Made by a program: the position numbers and the translations under genes
Shown: piece after piece, positions 14,334 to 23,447 of the stretch
How positions within the stretch are numbered: the first letter of the stretch is position 1
How the letters are laid out: each line of letters begins with the position of its first letter
Origin: Nitrospinota bacterium
Lineage (GTDB): Bacteria > UBA8248
Assembly: GCA_028820795.1 (NCBI GenBank)
Contig: JAPPHK010000072.1
Coordinates: 1 to 35,432, forward strand
Direction of reading: 5' to 3'
Length of the DNA stretch: 35,432 nt
Notes under the pieces: model-generated
The model's input: the letters and a program-made list of their open reading frames with translations, nothing else
Database searches by the model: none
Told to the model about the DNA's origin: nothing

Positions 14334-16245
14334 GCGCCGCCAGGTTGGCAGAATCAGCCTCGTCATTCATCAGATCGCGAGCCGCCTGGGTAATGTCGCC
14401 CGGTGTGAGCCCACAATCCTCGCGCTGGAGTTGAGGCGCGCCGTGCTCGATGAACCGATCGGGAATACCCAAAACCGTGGTGGAAACGTCCTGGATGCCT
14501 TGTGCCGCCAAAAGTTCCAAAACGCCGGCGCCCACCCCACCGATGCGCGTCCCCTCTTCAATCGTCACGACGTGCTTGCACCGCCTCGCAAGCTCTAGAA
14601 TTTTCTCTTCATCCATCGGTTTCACAAAGCGGAGGTTCAAAACCGACGCCTGTATCCCGAGTTCTTCCAATTGCGCGGCAGACTCCATAGCGAGCCCCAC
14701 CATTGGACCCAAGGCGATGAGAGCGACGTCATCGCCATCGCGAAGCAGTTCCGCCTCTCCGATGGGAATCGTTTCGATTTCCTCGTCCATCGGCACTCCC
14801 TCACCGGCGCCACGCGCGAAACGCACCGCCGCCGGCCCGGGATGCTCAATCGCGGTCAAGACCATTTTCTGAAGTTCATTTTCGTCTTTGGGCGACATGA
14901 TGATCATGTTCGGCAGACACCGGAGATAGGCCAGGTCATAGGCCCCCTGGTGAGTGGGGCCATCATCGCCCACGAGACCCGACCGGTCCAGGGCAAAGGT
15001 GACGGGCACATTCGTGAGGCAGACATCGTGAATAATTTGATCGTATGCCCGCTGCAAGAACGTGCTGTAAATAGCGGCGACCGGCTTCATTCCCTCGAGC
15101 GCCAGTCCCGCAGCGAAAGTCACCGCGTGCTGTTCACACATGCCTACGTCAAAACAGCGGTCCGGCAACACTTTTTGATAGTTGACGAGCGCAGTACCCT
15201 CGAGCATGGCCGCAGATATGGCAACTATCTTTTCATCCTTTTGGCTGAGCTTGATCATGGTATCGGTGAAAACTTTCGAATAGCCGGGAGGCCCGGGCGC
15301 TTTCTTGTGGAATTCACCGGATTCGGGATCGAATTTCGTCACGCCGTGGTAGGTGATGGGCTCCGCCTCGCTATAGGGGTACCCATAACCCTTACGGGTA
15401 ACGACGTGAACCAGATTGGGGCCATCCAGGTTTTTCACGTTTCTGAGCGTGGGAATCAGCAAATCGAGCCTGTGTCCATCCACCGGACCGATGTATCGAA
15501 AACCCAGTTCCTCGAACAAAATACCCGGCACGATGATATTTTTCAGAGACTCCTCCACCCTGTCCATGAGGGTGACGGCATGACTGCCCACCACGGGGAG
15601 GTGGCTGAGTATTTTCTGGACTTCTCCACGCACCTTGCGGACCCGGTTCGACCATTCGCCCGTCATGATTCGCGCCAGGTATGAGCACATCGCGCCCACG
15701 TTATGAGAAATCCCCATCTTATTGTCATTGAGGATGACGGTGAGGTTCCGCTTCGCATCGCCGGCATTGTTGAGCCCTTCCATCGCCATGCCGGCGGTCA
15801 AGCTGCCATCTCCGATAATGGCGACAACCTGGAAGTCCTCGCCCGAGAGGTCTCGCGCCGTTGCCATACCCAGCGCCGCCGATATGGACGTGCCTCCATG
15901 CGCCACGTTCAGATGGTCGTATTCACTCTCGCGCCTGTCCGGGAAACCGGCGACTCCTTCCCACTGCCTCAGCGTATGGAACCGATCCCGGCGTCCCGTG
16001 AGTATCTTGTGCGTGTAGGCCTGATGACCGACATCCCAGATCAACTTATCCTTCGGCGTATCGTAGAGATAGTGAAGCGCTACGACGAGTTCCGCAGCTC
16101 CCAGGGAAGCGCCAAGATGCCCACCCGTGTTGGACGTTACCTGGATGACCATATCGCGGAGTTCATCCACGACCTGGGGAAGCTCCTCTTCCGGCAGGAG
16201 CCTTAAATCTGACGGGCTATCAATACGCTCGAGCAATTCACCCAT
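14308..16245 (-). CDS. dxs: 1-deoxy-D-xylulose-5-phosphate synthase (Dxs)
   Basis: First enzyme of the MEP isoprenoid pathway, condensing pyruvate with glyceraldehyde-3-phosphate using thiamine diphosphate. At 645 aa it is full length. The opening LRLLPEEELPQVVDELRDMV, the substrate-site segment GHQAYTHKILTGRRD and the ThDP/Mg motif IIGDGSLTAGMAMEGLNNAG are present. The transketolase-like part DRSGLVGDDGPTHQGAYDL and the C-terminal domain with IEEGTRIGGVG complete it. GGGGGAT about eight bases before the ATG is a good ribosome binding site. It follows ispA by 117 bp and overlaps tlyA by 26 bases. Pairing with ispA puts precursor supply and chain elongation together, feeding undecaprenyl and quinone side-chain synthesis. 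Confidence 0.97.
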   Translation of the reverse strand: MGELLERIDSPSDLRLLPEEELPQVVDELRDMVIQVTSNTGGHLGASLGAAELVVALHYLYDTPKDKLIWDVGHQAYTHKILTGRRDRFHTLRQWEGVAGFPDRRESEYDHLNVAHGGTSISAALGMATARDLSGEDFQVVAIIGDGSLTAGMAMEGLNNAGDAKRNLTVILNDNKMGISHNVGAMCSYLARIMTGEWSNRVRKVRGEVQKILSHLPVVGSHAVTLMDRVEESLKNIIVPGILFEELGFRYIGPVDGHRLDLLIPTLRNVKNLDGPNLVHVVTRKGYGYPYSEAEPITYHGVTKFDPESGEFHKKAPGPPGYSKVFTDTMIKLSQKDEKIVAISAAMLEGTALVNYQKVLPDRCFDVGMCEQHAVTFAAGLALEGMKPVAAIYSTFLQRAYDQIIHDVCLTNVPVTFALDRSGLVGDDGPTHQGAYDLAYLRCLPNMIIMSPKDENELQKMVLTAIEHPGPAAVRFARGAGEGVPMDEEIETIPIGEAELLRDGDDVALIALGPMVGLAMESAAQLEELGIQASVLNLRFVKPMDEEKILELARRCKHVVTIEEGTRIGGVGAGVLELLAAQGIQDVSTTVLGIPDRFIEHGAPQLQREDCGLTPGDITQAARDLMNDEADSANLAAHGKKTEAR

Positions 16246-16362
16246 ATAGCATATCCCCCACGAGAATCTGTCCGAAAAAGAAACTTACTTCATCATGGGA
16301 ATGACTTTGATCCCGAAATTTCCCTGTCATTCAAAGACTAACTCAACAATGATAGTCAATCG

Positions 16363-17280
16363 TCAGAACCGACGCAAGATAATAAAATGCGCCAAAGATT
16401 CCAATTCAGGCGCTTTATTCGGGAAAATTTCGAGCGCTTGCAACGCTTCCTCGCAAGTGGAGCGCGCGAGCCCTTTCGACGCCTCCATTCCATACAAGGC
16501 GGGATAGGTCGCTTTGTTCAATCCCTCATCCGAACCTACGGGCTTTCCCATGAGGGCCTCATCGCCTTCCACATCCAGAATATCGTCTACAATCTGAAAC
16601 GCCAGTCCGATTTTCTCGCCATAGACATGCAGCGCTTCCATCTGCATTTCATCACCGCCGCCGAGGAGCCCCCCCAGACAAACAGAAACTCTCAAAAGCG
16701 CACCTGTTTTCCTTCTATGGATTTCCTCCAAATGCGCCACGTCACTCACCAGGCCATTGGCCCGAATGTCCAAAAGCTGTCCCCCCACCATGCCGGTAGC
16801 GCCTGCCGCATCGGCGACCATCCGAATCGCTTTCACATGACGCTCAGGTAAAACTTTCGCACCCATTTGCTCATTCGCCATCAACTCGAAGGCCAGGGCC
16901 TGCAACCCGTCACCTGCGAGAATCGCCGCCGCCTCGCCATAAACCTTGTGGTTCGTAGGTACTCCGCGCCTTAAGTCATCATCGTCCATGGCGGGTAAAT
17001 CATCATGAATCAGAGAATAGGAATGAATGCACTCGAGGGCGCATGCAGCAGGCAAAATGAATTCCGGGTTCGCGCCTACGGCTTCACATCCAGCCACACA
17101 AAGCACGGGGCGCAGACGTTTTCCACCAGCGAAAAGGCTGTAACGCATGATCTCGAAAATCTCAGGCGGCTCGGAGGATTTCGGCACGAGGCGATCGAGT
17201 TCTCCTTCCACACGTTTCGCCCAGCCGCTTAAGTAAGCCGCTGCGTCGATACGACCGGGGAGTTCGGTCTCACTCATCAT
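16363..17280 (-). CDS. ispA: Short-chain polyprenyl diphosphate synthase (farnesyl/geranylgeranyl)
   Basis: Trans-prenyltransferase of about 305 aa that adds isopentenyl diphosphate units to allylic primers. The first aspartate-rich motif is DDLPAMDDDDLRRG and the second is DDILDVEGDEALMGKPVGSD. GGKRLRPVLCVAG binds pyrophosphate. The C5/C10/C15-primed product length cannot be fixed by eye; the first motif has the DDxxxxD spacing typical of bacterial farnesyl synthases. The ORF extends to TTG 17295. ATG 17280 or the next Met at 17277 is more likely, and both overlap the xseB stop, implying coupling. The protein ends FIILRRF, with no long tail. Confidence 0.94.
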   Translation of the reverse strand: MMSETELPGRIDAAAYLSGWAKRVEGELDRLVPKSSEPPEIFEIMRYSLFAGGKRLRPVLCVAGCEAVGANPEFILPAACALECIHSYSLIHDDLPAMDDDDLRRGVPTNHKVYGEAAAILAGDGLQALAFELMANEQMGAKVLPERHVKAIRMVADAAGATGMVGGQLLDIRANGLVSDVAHLEEIHRRKTGALLRVSVCLGGLLGGGDEMQMEALHVYGEKIGLAFQIVDDILDVEGDEALMGKPVGSDEGLNKATYPALYGMEASKGLARSTCEEALQALEIFPNKAPELESLAHFIILRRF

Positions 17281-17539
17281 CTTCACCATCTTCAAACGGT
17301 TGCAACGACAATGTTTCCTCTGATTCCCCCACGAGTTCTTCCACCTTCTTTTGCGCCGCGTTCAATTGCTCCCGGCTATAGCGGAAGAGCTTCACTCCCT
17401 CTTCATACAGCAAAACGGCCTTTTCCAGGGAAGGCTCGCCCTCTTCGAGTTCTTCCACGATGGCTTCCAGACGCTCCAGCGCCGCCTCGAAACTTTTTGG
17501 TTCCGCATCCGGGTTCGCGGATTCATTTGCAGTACTCAT
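17270..17539 (-). CDS. xseB: Exodeoxyribonuclease VII small subunit
   Basis: An 89-aa helical subunit that joins XseA to form exonuclease VII, which degrades single-stranded DNA to oligonucleotides. The signature is FEAALERLEAIVEELEEGEPSLEKAVLLYEEGVKL, followed by an acidic C-terminal end. The track starts at 17578, but the Met at 17539 overlaps the xseA stop as ATGA and gives the standard length. It is coupled at both ends, to xseA upstream and ispA downstream. Confidence 0.95.
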   Translation of the reverse strand: MSTANESANPDAEPKSFEAALERLEAIVEELEEGEPSLEKAVLLYEEGVKLFRYSREQLNAAQKKVEELVGESEETLSLQPFEDGEDDE

Positions 17540-18936
17540 GGGCCCTCTCCCTCGGGAAAGACTTCTTCGACTCGACACAACAAACCGCCTTGCGATAAAC
17601 GAATCCGCACGGATTCTGCCGCCTTCACGTTTCCAGCCTTTTTCACCAATGCGCCGTCCGGCTCCTTGTACGCCAGACTATACCCCCGCGCCAAAACGGC
17701 CAGCGGCGACACCAGCTCGAGACGCCCGGCGGTGTTCTGGAGAACATCCTCCCTGTTCTTCAAAAACAATCCATGCGCTGCGCGCAAGCGCTTCAAATTA
17801 TCTTCAAGTTTCGATATGGACACAAGAATTTTTTCTTTGGGCGAGAGTACCCGCAGCCTCGGAACCATTCCGCTCAAATACGCCCGTCTCATATCCTGTT
17901 GATGCCCGGCTTCTCTGGTCATTCGCTCATAGAGCGCATCCAGCCGCTGCGCCAACGATTCGAGCGGAGCCTCCGGTCTTCTGAATACGAGCTCCGTGAG
18001 CAAACGAGAAAACCTGTTCTCAAGAGAGTCCATGCGAGTTCTCACGGCCCGGCGCGCATCATCGAGCAGGTTGTTGACGTCCCGACCGGCAGCCAGCCAG
18101 CCCCTGGCCACGCGCTCCGCCGCCGCTGTAGGAGTCAGCGCCGATTCATCGGCGGCCAAATCACCGAGCGAGGTATCGACCTCATGCCCTACTGCCGATA
18201 TGAGGGGCGTCCCGCATCCGGCGATTGCCCGCACGACTTCTTCTTCGTTGAACGCCCACAAGTCCTCGCGGCTTCCGCCGCCGCGACCCATGATGATGAG
18301 GTCCACCGGGCGTTTCAAGTCGGCGAGGTTCTCGTCCGCTCTTCGAATCGCCGCCGCGATGGAAGATGCGGCTCCCTCTCCCTGCACCTGTGTGTGGACA
18401 AGGACGAGTTCGACAATCGGGGCGCGCTCCTTGAAAACCCGCAACATGTCCTGCAGAGCGGCGCCTTCGCGGCTCGTCACCAACCCCACGCGACGGGGGC
18501 GGTCGGGAATCTCTTTTTTTCGCGCAGGATCGAACAAGCCCTCCTTTTCCAGTCGTTCATGCAACTGGCGAAAAGCGACCTCGAGCGCACCTTCGCCCAA
18601 GGGCTCCATGGAAAGCGCCGATACCTGGAAGCGTCCGTCTTTCTCATAAAGCGTCACCCGGCAACGGACCATGACGCGCATGCCCACTTCCGGCTCGAAA
18701 CGCAAAAAGCGCATGCGGCCCGAGAACATCACGGCGCTCACCCGGGATGCGGCGTCTTTCAGATCAAAATAGGAATGCCCCGATGGATAGGTGCGCCAGG
18801 AGGAAATTTCCCCTTCGACCAAAACCTCGCCGAATTCATCTTCCAGCAATTCTTTCACACGCGCGTTGAGTTGAGAGACGGTGAGCACCGCAGGTGTTGC
18901 GCGAGGCGTGTTGTCACCCAGAAGGTCTACATTCAT
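17536..18936 (-). CDS. xseA: Exodeoxyribonuclease VII large subunit
   Basis: Catalytic subunit of exonuclease VII, 466 aa, involved in mismatch repair and removal of single-stranded DNA. The N-terminal OB-fold reads VLVEGEISSWRTYPSGHSYFDLKD. The nuclease core carries RVGLVTSREGAALQDML, IIMGRGGGSREDLWAFNEE, ISAVGHEVDTSLGDLAADE and SALTPTAAAE, all hallmark blocks. A long helical region follows, with the C-terminal VLARGYSLAYKEPDGALV. AAGG lies seven bases before the ATG. It starts 20 bp after folD and overlaps xseB by four bases. Confidence 0.97.
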   Translation of the reverse strand: MNVDLLGDNTPRATPAVLTVSQLNARVKELLEDEFGEVLVEGEISSWRTYPSGHSYFDLKDAASRVSAVMFSGRMRFLRFEPEVGMRVMVRCRVTLYEKDGRFQVSALSMEPLGEGALEVAFRQLHERLEKEGLFDPARKKEIPDRPRRVGLVTSREGAALQDMLRVFKERAPIVELVLVHTQVQGEGAASSIAAAIRRADENLADLKRPVDLIIMGRGGGSREDLWAFNEEEVVRAIAGCGTPLISAVGHEVDTSLGDLAADESALTPTAAAERVARGWLAAGRDVNNLLDDARRAVRTRMDSLENRFSRLLTELVFRRPEAPLESLAQRLDALYERMTREAGHQQDMRRAYLSGMVPRLRVLSPKEKILVSISKLEDNLKRLRAAHGLFLKNREDVLQNTAGRLELVSPLAVLARGYSLAYKEPDGALVKKAGNVKAAESVRIRLSQGGLLCRVEEVFPEGEGP

Positions 18937-18956
18937 TCGAGAACCTTTTATATGCC

Positions 18957-19823
18957 CTACCCCCTCGATTCCTGCGACTGGAGAGAGTAAGCGCGAACCG
19001 TATTCGCCATCAGCATGGCGACCGTCATGGGCCCCACGCCACCCGGCACCGGCGTGATGGCGGAAACCTTTTCGAGCAAAGGTTCGAAATCACAATCACC
19101 GACCAATTCCCCGTCCACCCGGTTGATGCCGACGTCGACCACAACCGCTCCTTCCCGAACCATGTCCGCGGTCAGGAATTTCGGCCGCCCCATGGCGGCC
19201 ACTACGAGGTCGGCCTCTCTGGTGATTGCGGGGATATCGCGCGTCCGGGAGTGGCACACCGTAATCGTCGCGTTCTCGTGCATCATCAGAATTGCCAGGG
19301 GGAGTCCCACAATCTTGCTGCGCCCGATGAGGGCGGCTTTCTTCCCTTCCAGGCCGATATCGTAGAACTTCAGAATCTCGAGCACGCCGGCAGGCGTGCA
19401 GGGCTTGAGTTCACCTTGCTTGAGCGCCAGTTTTCCAAAATTTTCCGGGTGGAAGACATCGGCGTCTTTTTGCGGGGATACCCTGCGCAACACCTCTTCT
19501 TCGTTCAGGTGTCCGGGAAGCGGCAACTGCACCAGCATCCCGTCCACTTTTTCATCGTGGTTCAACGCTTCGATGAGCGAGACGATATCTTCCTGCCTCG
19601 TATCCTCGGCCAAATGGTGATCGAAAGTCCGGATGCCGAGTTTCTTGGCGGAACGACCTTTGATTCGGACATACACCTGGGAGGCCGGGTCCTCTCCCAC
19701 GAGCACGACGGCGAGGCCAGGAGGCCTGCCCATCCGGGGAAGGAGGGCGTCGATGGAGGCTTTGAGCTCCTCCATCACCTTGTCCGCTACAGGTTTACCT
19801 TCGAGAAGCAGTGCTTGGGCCAT
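18957..19823 (-). CDS. folD: Bifunctional methylenetetrahydrofolate dehydrogenase/cyclohydrolase FolD
   Basis: Interconverts 5,10-methylene-, methenyl- and 10-formyl-tetrahydrofolate in cytosolic one-carbon metabolism, about 288 aa. VVLVGEDPASQVYVRIKGRS contains the catalytic YVxxK (Tyr and Lys). DGMLVQLPLPGHLNEEEVL and KDADVFHPENFGKL line the folate site. LIGRSKIVGLPLAILM is the dinucleotide-binding motif and PVPGGVGPMTVAMLMANT the C-terminal signature. Met at 19823 has AAGGA six bases upstream and is favoured over the track Met at 19829. It sits 46-52 bp after the metallopeptidase and 20 bp before xseA. Confidence 0.96.
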   Translation of the reverse strand: MAQALLLEGKPVADKVMEELKASIDALLPRMGRPPGLAVVLVGEDPASQVYVRIKGRSAKKLGIRTFDHHLAEDTRQEDIVSLIEALNHDEKVDGMLVQLPLPGHLNEEEVLRRVSPQKDADVFHPENFGKLALKQGELKPCTPAGVLEILKFYDIGLEGKKAALIGRSKIVGLPLAILMMHENATITVCHSRTRDIPAITREADLVVAAMGRPKFLTADMVREGAVVVDVGINRVDGELVGDCDFEPLLEKVSAITPVPGGVGPMTVAMLMANTVRAYSLQSQESRG

Positions 19824-19875
19824 CTTCATCCTTCATCATCGGGCGTGCCGGCGGCGGATTTATTGCGTATGCCAA

Positions 19876-20847
19876 CTAAACCAAAATTTTTCCGTCCTGG
19901 ATAATCATCTGCTCATCCGCCCATACGGTGGGGTTGTCGAAAATCATGTCGATGTGGAGCGGGGCTTCGACCACGCCCCCGATGCTGCCGCTGTCCCCCA
20001 CCGCCATGTGACAAGTGCCCCAAGTCTTTTTCGCCTCCCGCATCGTTTCCCGTGGGCGGCACGCCGGATTCGTGCCGATGGCGAATTCAGCCACGTTCTT
20101 CGCCAGATCCCCGTTCTCATCCAGCAATTTCCAGAACCTGTCCGCGGCGGCGCTTCCCGTGATAGATGCAACCTTTCCGTCCTTGATCTCGATGCGCATG
20201 GGCTCGGTGACGAAGCCCAAATCCTTTCGCTCGATGGAAAAGGGATTCACCATCACGCCGTTCGACGTGCCCTCCAGGGGACTCATGGCGGCTTCTCCGT
20301 CCGGACACGCCGCAAATTCTCCTGATTTTCTCGCCACGCCGATGAGCGGGAAACAGGTTCTCCCCTCCAGCGAGAATTCCATGTCGCACCCGTCCGGCGT
20401 CGTGAACCGTCCCGTTTTCGCTTCGGTGTATATGTCGGAAATCGTTCGGGTGACCCGGGCGACCTCGTCGTAATCGGCCAGAGCGCCGCCTGCGACCATC
20501 ATGTCCTCGCGCCATCCCCACATGTCCAGAACGCGAGCGCCCTCCCTGAGCGCGTTCCTCGCCGTCTCGGTATGGATGGTGGCGAAGCTCGTCTGGAGTA
20601 TCACCACGTCGGAAGCCGCCATCGCCGCCCCCACGTGAGGCAGCGGGTCGATTCCCCCGTTCATATGAGGAGGCATGTGCATGACGGAGAGCCTGGCGCC
20701 CGCGGCGCTCAAGGCATGCGCAAGCGCTTCGGTGACAGACGCGGGACGGTCCGAATCCGTTACGAGAAGCACCAGTTCGCCCTCTTTCACGTCGAGAACC
20801 TGCTCTACGATTCGCTTGGCGGTAGGCGCCATATTGAATTTCACCAT
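19876..20847 (-). CDS. M29-like thermophilic aminopeptidase family protein
   Basis: Predicted metal-dependent hydrolase of about 323 aa in the AmpS/AmpT (peptidase M29) family. That fold is also shared by NicX-type 2,5-dihydroxypyridine dioxygenases. Metal-site segments are PDGEAAMSPLEGTSNG (Glu), AEFAIGTNP (Glu), GTCHMAVGDSG (His) and LHIDMIFDNP (His-x-Asp), so all expected ligands are present. The N-terminal Rossmann-like half (LVLLVTDSDRPASVTEALAH) fits the family. The track opens at 20964. Met 20847 is chosen because GGGGTGA precedes it and conserved sequence begins there. Aminopeptidase versus ring-cleaving dioxygenase cannot be decided by eye. It probably heads the folD-xse-isp operon and is divergent from the Nudix gene. 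Confidence 0.82.
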   Translation of the reverse strand: MVKFNMAPTAKRIVEQVLDVKEGELVLLVTDSDRPASVTEALAHALSAAGARLSVMHMPPHMNGGIDPLPHVGAAMAASDVVILQTSFATIHTETARNALREGARVLDMWGWREDMMVAGGALADYDEVARVTRTISDIYTEAKTGRFTTPDGCDMEFSLEGRTCFPLIGVARKSGEFAACPDGEAAMSPLEGTSNGVMVNPFSIERKDLGFVTEPMRIEIKDGKVASITGSAAADRFWKLLDENGDLAKNVAEFAIGTNPACRPRETMREAKKTWGTCHMAVGDSGSIGGVVEAPLHIDMIFDNPTVWADEQMIIQDGKILV

Positions 20848-21034
20848 TTCATCACCCCTGCATATTGGAAACTGAAAATTGACGATGCCTCGATTGGAAT
20901 TGATTTCCAGCGAAACTCTCTTTTGAGTCGCTGCATTATATGGGCCTGGGAAACATGGTCGCAAGAGCGCGGCTTCATATGCGAAAATCCGTTGGCGTCT
21001 TCTATCGTATTTCCATGAAAAAGCGAGCGCACAG

Positions 21035-21451
21035 GTGAAAACCCCCAGAAATCCTTATCTTACGGTGGACGTCATCATCGAGTTCGAGAGCGAGGCGGGC
21101 GCTGAGGGCGTCGTGATGATTGAGCGGAAAAATCCACCTCATGGCTGGGCGCTGCCCGGCGGGTTCGTCGACTATGGGGAATCGCTCGAAGCGGCCGCGA
21201 CTCGAGAAGCCCTGGAAGAAACCTCGCTCGACGTGGAATTGATCCGTCAGTTTCACGCTTACAGCGACCCGAAGCGGGATGAGAGACAGCACAACGTCAC
21301 GGTCGTGTTCATCGCAAGGCCCAGGGGGGGCGCACTCAAGGCGCGGGACGATGCGAGGCGCGCAGGCGTTTTCTACGAAAGCGCACTTCCCTCCGAAATC
21401 GCATTTGATCACGCGGACATTCTAAGCGATTATTTTTCAAGGAAGTATTAG
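21035..21451 (+). CDS. Nudix hydrolase
   Basis: Cytosolic Mg-dependent hydrolase of nucleoside diphosphates linked to another moiety, 138 aa. The Nudix box runs [22 protein letters not shown], with the REALEE core intact. The following Gly of the consensus is Ser, a common variation. HGWALPGG before the box and [14 protein letters not shown] after it resemble ADP-ribose or 8-oxo-dGTP-type members. The start is GTG at 21035. A seven-codon ORF (MKKRAHR) ending across this GTG is probably chance. It is divergent from the M29-like gene, with about 190 bp between the likely starts, and is followed by a hairpin terminator. Confidence 0.92.
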   Translation: MKTPRNPYLTVDVIIEFESEAGAEGVVMIERKNPPHGWALPGGFVDYGESLEAAATREALEETSLDVELIRQFHAYSDPKRDERQHNVTVVFIARPRGGALKARDDARRAGVFYESALPSEIAFDHADILSDYFSRKY

Positions 21452-21512
21452 CTTGAATCGTCAGCGCAAAGGGCATATCGGAACACACTGTGCTATGATG
21501 GACGAGTAACGC

Positions 21513-21545
21513 GGGGGAACACGTGTGTTTCCCCGATTTTTCTTT
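21513..21545 (+). terminator. Rho-independent terminator after the Nudix gene, or attenuator before cysE
   Basis: A stem of GGGGAAC against GTTTCCCC with one bulged T and a short loop is followed by GATTTTTCTTT. This is a good intrinsic terminator on the plus strand, 62 bp after the Nudix stop and 20 bp before the cysE ATG. A TGCTATGAT extended -10-like sequence at 21491-21499 has no matching -35, so a cysE promoter there is doubtful. If cysE is transcribed through this hairpin it would act as an attenuator. Confidence 0.7.
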
Positions 21546-21564
21546 GAATTGAGGTGTAGAAGAC

Positions 21565-22260
21565 ATGGGCGGACTCATGGCAAGTTTCGGGCGCGGATTC
21601 GAATCGATTCGAAAGGACATCGCAGCCGTCATGGAGCGCGACCCCGCCTGCAGAACGAAACTGGAGGTGATCCTCTGCTATCCGGGATTCCACGCCGTCT
21701 GCCTGCACCGGATGGCCCACTATTTCTGGAAACGGGGATTTCTGCTCCTTGCGCGCTGGCTGAGCCACTGGAACCGGTTCATCACGGGTATCGAAATTCA
21801 TCCGGGCGCGCAGATTGACGAAGGCCTCTTCATCGACCACGGGATGGGCGTCGTCATCGGTGAAACGACGCAGATAGGAAAAAACTGCACCATCTACCAG
21901 GGGGTTACGCTCGGCGGCGTGAGCCTGAAGAAGGAAAAAAGGCACCCCTCTTTGGAGGACAACGTCGTCGTCGGCGTCGGCGCCCGGGTGCTGGGTCCGC
22001 ACGTCATCGGCGCAGGCTCCCGCATCGGCGCAAGCTCCGTCGTCATATCGGACGTTCCGCCCGGCTGCACGGTCGTCGGCGTGCCCGCGCGCATCGTCTA
22101 CCGGGAGGGCCAAGGCAAAACGGACGATCTGCTGCCCGTTTCTTTCGAGCACCACGAGTTGCCGGACCCGGTGGAAGCGGCCATTCAAGCTCTGAACCAG
22201 CGCATCGCGGCCCTCGAGAAAGAACTGGCCCAGACGCAAGAACCGGCGCAGGAACAATAA
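21565..22260 (+). CDS. cysE: Serine O-acetyltransferase
   Basis: Transfers acetyl from acetyl-CoA to L-serine, the committed step of cysteine synthesis, 231 aa. An N-terminal helical part ([38 protein letters not shown]) is followed by a left-handed beta-helix of hexapeptide repeats: [40 protein letters not shown], then [22 protein letters not shown]. The catalytic His is in IDHGMG. A short tail after VGVPARIV ends in a Gln/Glu-rich helix. It leads a tight operon with the iscS gene 8 bp downstream, so acetylserine production, cysteine desulfuration and Fe-S scaffolding are linked. No cysK is visible nearby. Confidence 0.95.
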   Translation: MGGLMASFGRGFESIRKDIAAVMERDPACRTKLEVILCYPGFHAVCLHRMAHYFWKRGFLLLARWLSHWNRFITGIEIHPGAQIDEGLFIDHGMGVVIGETTQIGKNCTIYQGVTLGGVSLKKEKRHPSLEDNVVVGVGARVLGPHVIGAGSRIGASSVVISDVPPGCTVVGVPARIVYREGQGKTDDLLPVSFEHHELPDPVEAAIQALNQRIAALEKELAQTQEPAQEQ

Positions 22261-22268
22261 GAGTCCCC

Positions 22269-23438
22269 ATGAAAACCATCTACATGGACCACAATGCAAC
22301 CACCCCGATGCGCCCCGAGGTTCTGGCCGCGATGCAGCCTTATCTCGCCGAGAAATTCGGAAACCCGAACAGCATCCACCGGTATGGCCGGGAAACCAGA
22401 ATCGCGATTGAAAACGCCCGCGATCACGCGGCGGCCCTCATCGGCGCTGCGGATAGCGATGAAATCTTCTTCACCTCGGGTGGAACGGAGAGCGACAACT
22501 GGGCGCTTCGCGGCGTCATCTCCGCCGCCCGGGGAACGAGCCACGTCGTCACCACGGCCATCGAGCACGAGGCCGTACTCGCGACGTGCCAGACTCTGGA
22601 AGCAGAAGGGGCGGAAGTCACCTACGTGAAGCCGAACCGCCAGGGGCGCGTTTCCACCGAAGACGTGGCGGCGGCGATTCGTCCTGATACGAAAATCGTG
22701 TCCGTCATGTGGGGCAACAACGAGGTCGGCACGGTTCAACCGGTCCATGAAATCGGCGCTCTTTGCCGGGAGCGCGGCATCCTGTTTCACACCGACGCCG
22801 TGCAGGCGCTGGGCAAGGTGGAGGTCGACGTGGAGCGCGCAGGCGTATCCCTGCTCTCCGCCACCGGGCACAAAATCAACGGGCCCAAGGGCACGGGGTT
22901 CTTGTACGTCAAAAAAGGAACCGAACTCGACCCCTTCATCACCGGCGGCGGACAGGAACAGAAACTGCGCTCGGGCACGGAAAACGTGGCGGGCATCGTG
23001 GCGATGGGGGAAGCCTGCCGCCTTGCGAAAGAAGAAGGCCCGCAATCCGCAATGAACATCGCCGTCCTCAGGGACCGGCTCGAAAACGAAATCTGCGAGC
23101 ACGTTCCCGATGTGCTGGTGAACGGCGATACGGCGCACAGGCTTCCCGGCACGTCGAACCTGGGCTTCATCGGCGCGGAAGGGGAAACGCTCCTGATTCG
23201 CCTCGATCTGGAGGGCATCGCCGTAAGCACGGGCGCCGCCTGCAGCTCGGGCTCTCCCGAGCCCAGCCACGTTCTGCTGGCGATGGATTTGCCCAAGGAA
23301 ACCGTGCAGGGCTCGCTCAGGTTCAGCCTCGGCTACGGCAACTCGGATGCGGACATCGACAGGCTGCTCGAAGTGCTGCCCGAGGCCGTCGGCAAAGTGC
23401 GCGAAATGGCGCCTCGCCTCAAATCAACGAAAACATGA
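22269..23438 (+). CDS. iscS: Cysteine desulfurase (IscS/NifS family)
   Basis: PLP enzyme of 389 aa that takes sulfur from cysteine and passes it as a persulfide to the scaffold protein. The opening MDHNATTPMRPEVLAAM and the N-terminal motif FGNPNSIHRYGRE are characteristic. The PLP Lys is in SATGHKINGPKGTGFLYV. The persulfide-forming Cys lies in STGAACSSGSPEPSHVLLAM, the class I loop followed by a mobile segment. The nearby NifU-type scaffold gene and the lack of Suf genes support an Isc/Nif-type assignment. It lies 8 bp after cysE and 9 bp before the scaffold gene. Confidence 0.96.
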   Translation: MKTIYMDHNATTPMRPEVLAAMQPYLAEKFGNPNSIHRYGRETRIAIENARDHAAALIGAADSDEIFFTSGGTESDNWALRGVISAARGTSHVVTTAIEHEAVLATCQTLEAEGAEVTYVKPNRQGRVSTEDVAAAIRPDTKIVSVMWGNNEVGTVQPVHEIGALCRERGILFHTDAVQALGKVEVDVERAGVSLLSATGHKINGPKGTGFLYVKKGTELDPFITGGGQEQKLRSGTENVAGIVAMGEACRLAKEEGPQSAMNIAVLRDRLENEICEHVPDVLVNGDTAHRLPGTSNLGFIGAEGETLLIRLDLEGIAVSTGAACSSGSPEPSHVLLAMDLPKETVQGSLRFSLGYGNSDADIDRLLEVLPEAVGKVREMAPRLKSTKT

Positions 23439-23447
23439 GAAGAAACC

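Noticed and set aside
21015-21038. Seven-codon ORF MKKRAHR overlapping the Nudix GTG
   Set aside because: No ribosome binding site is visible, and an overlap this short is easily due to chance.
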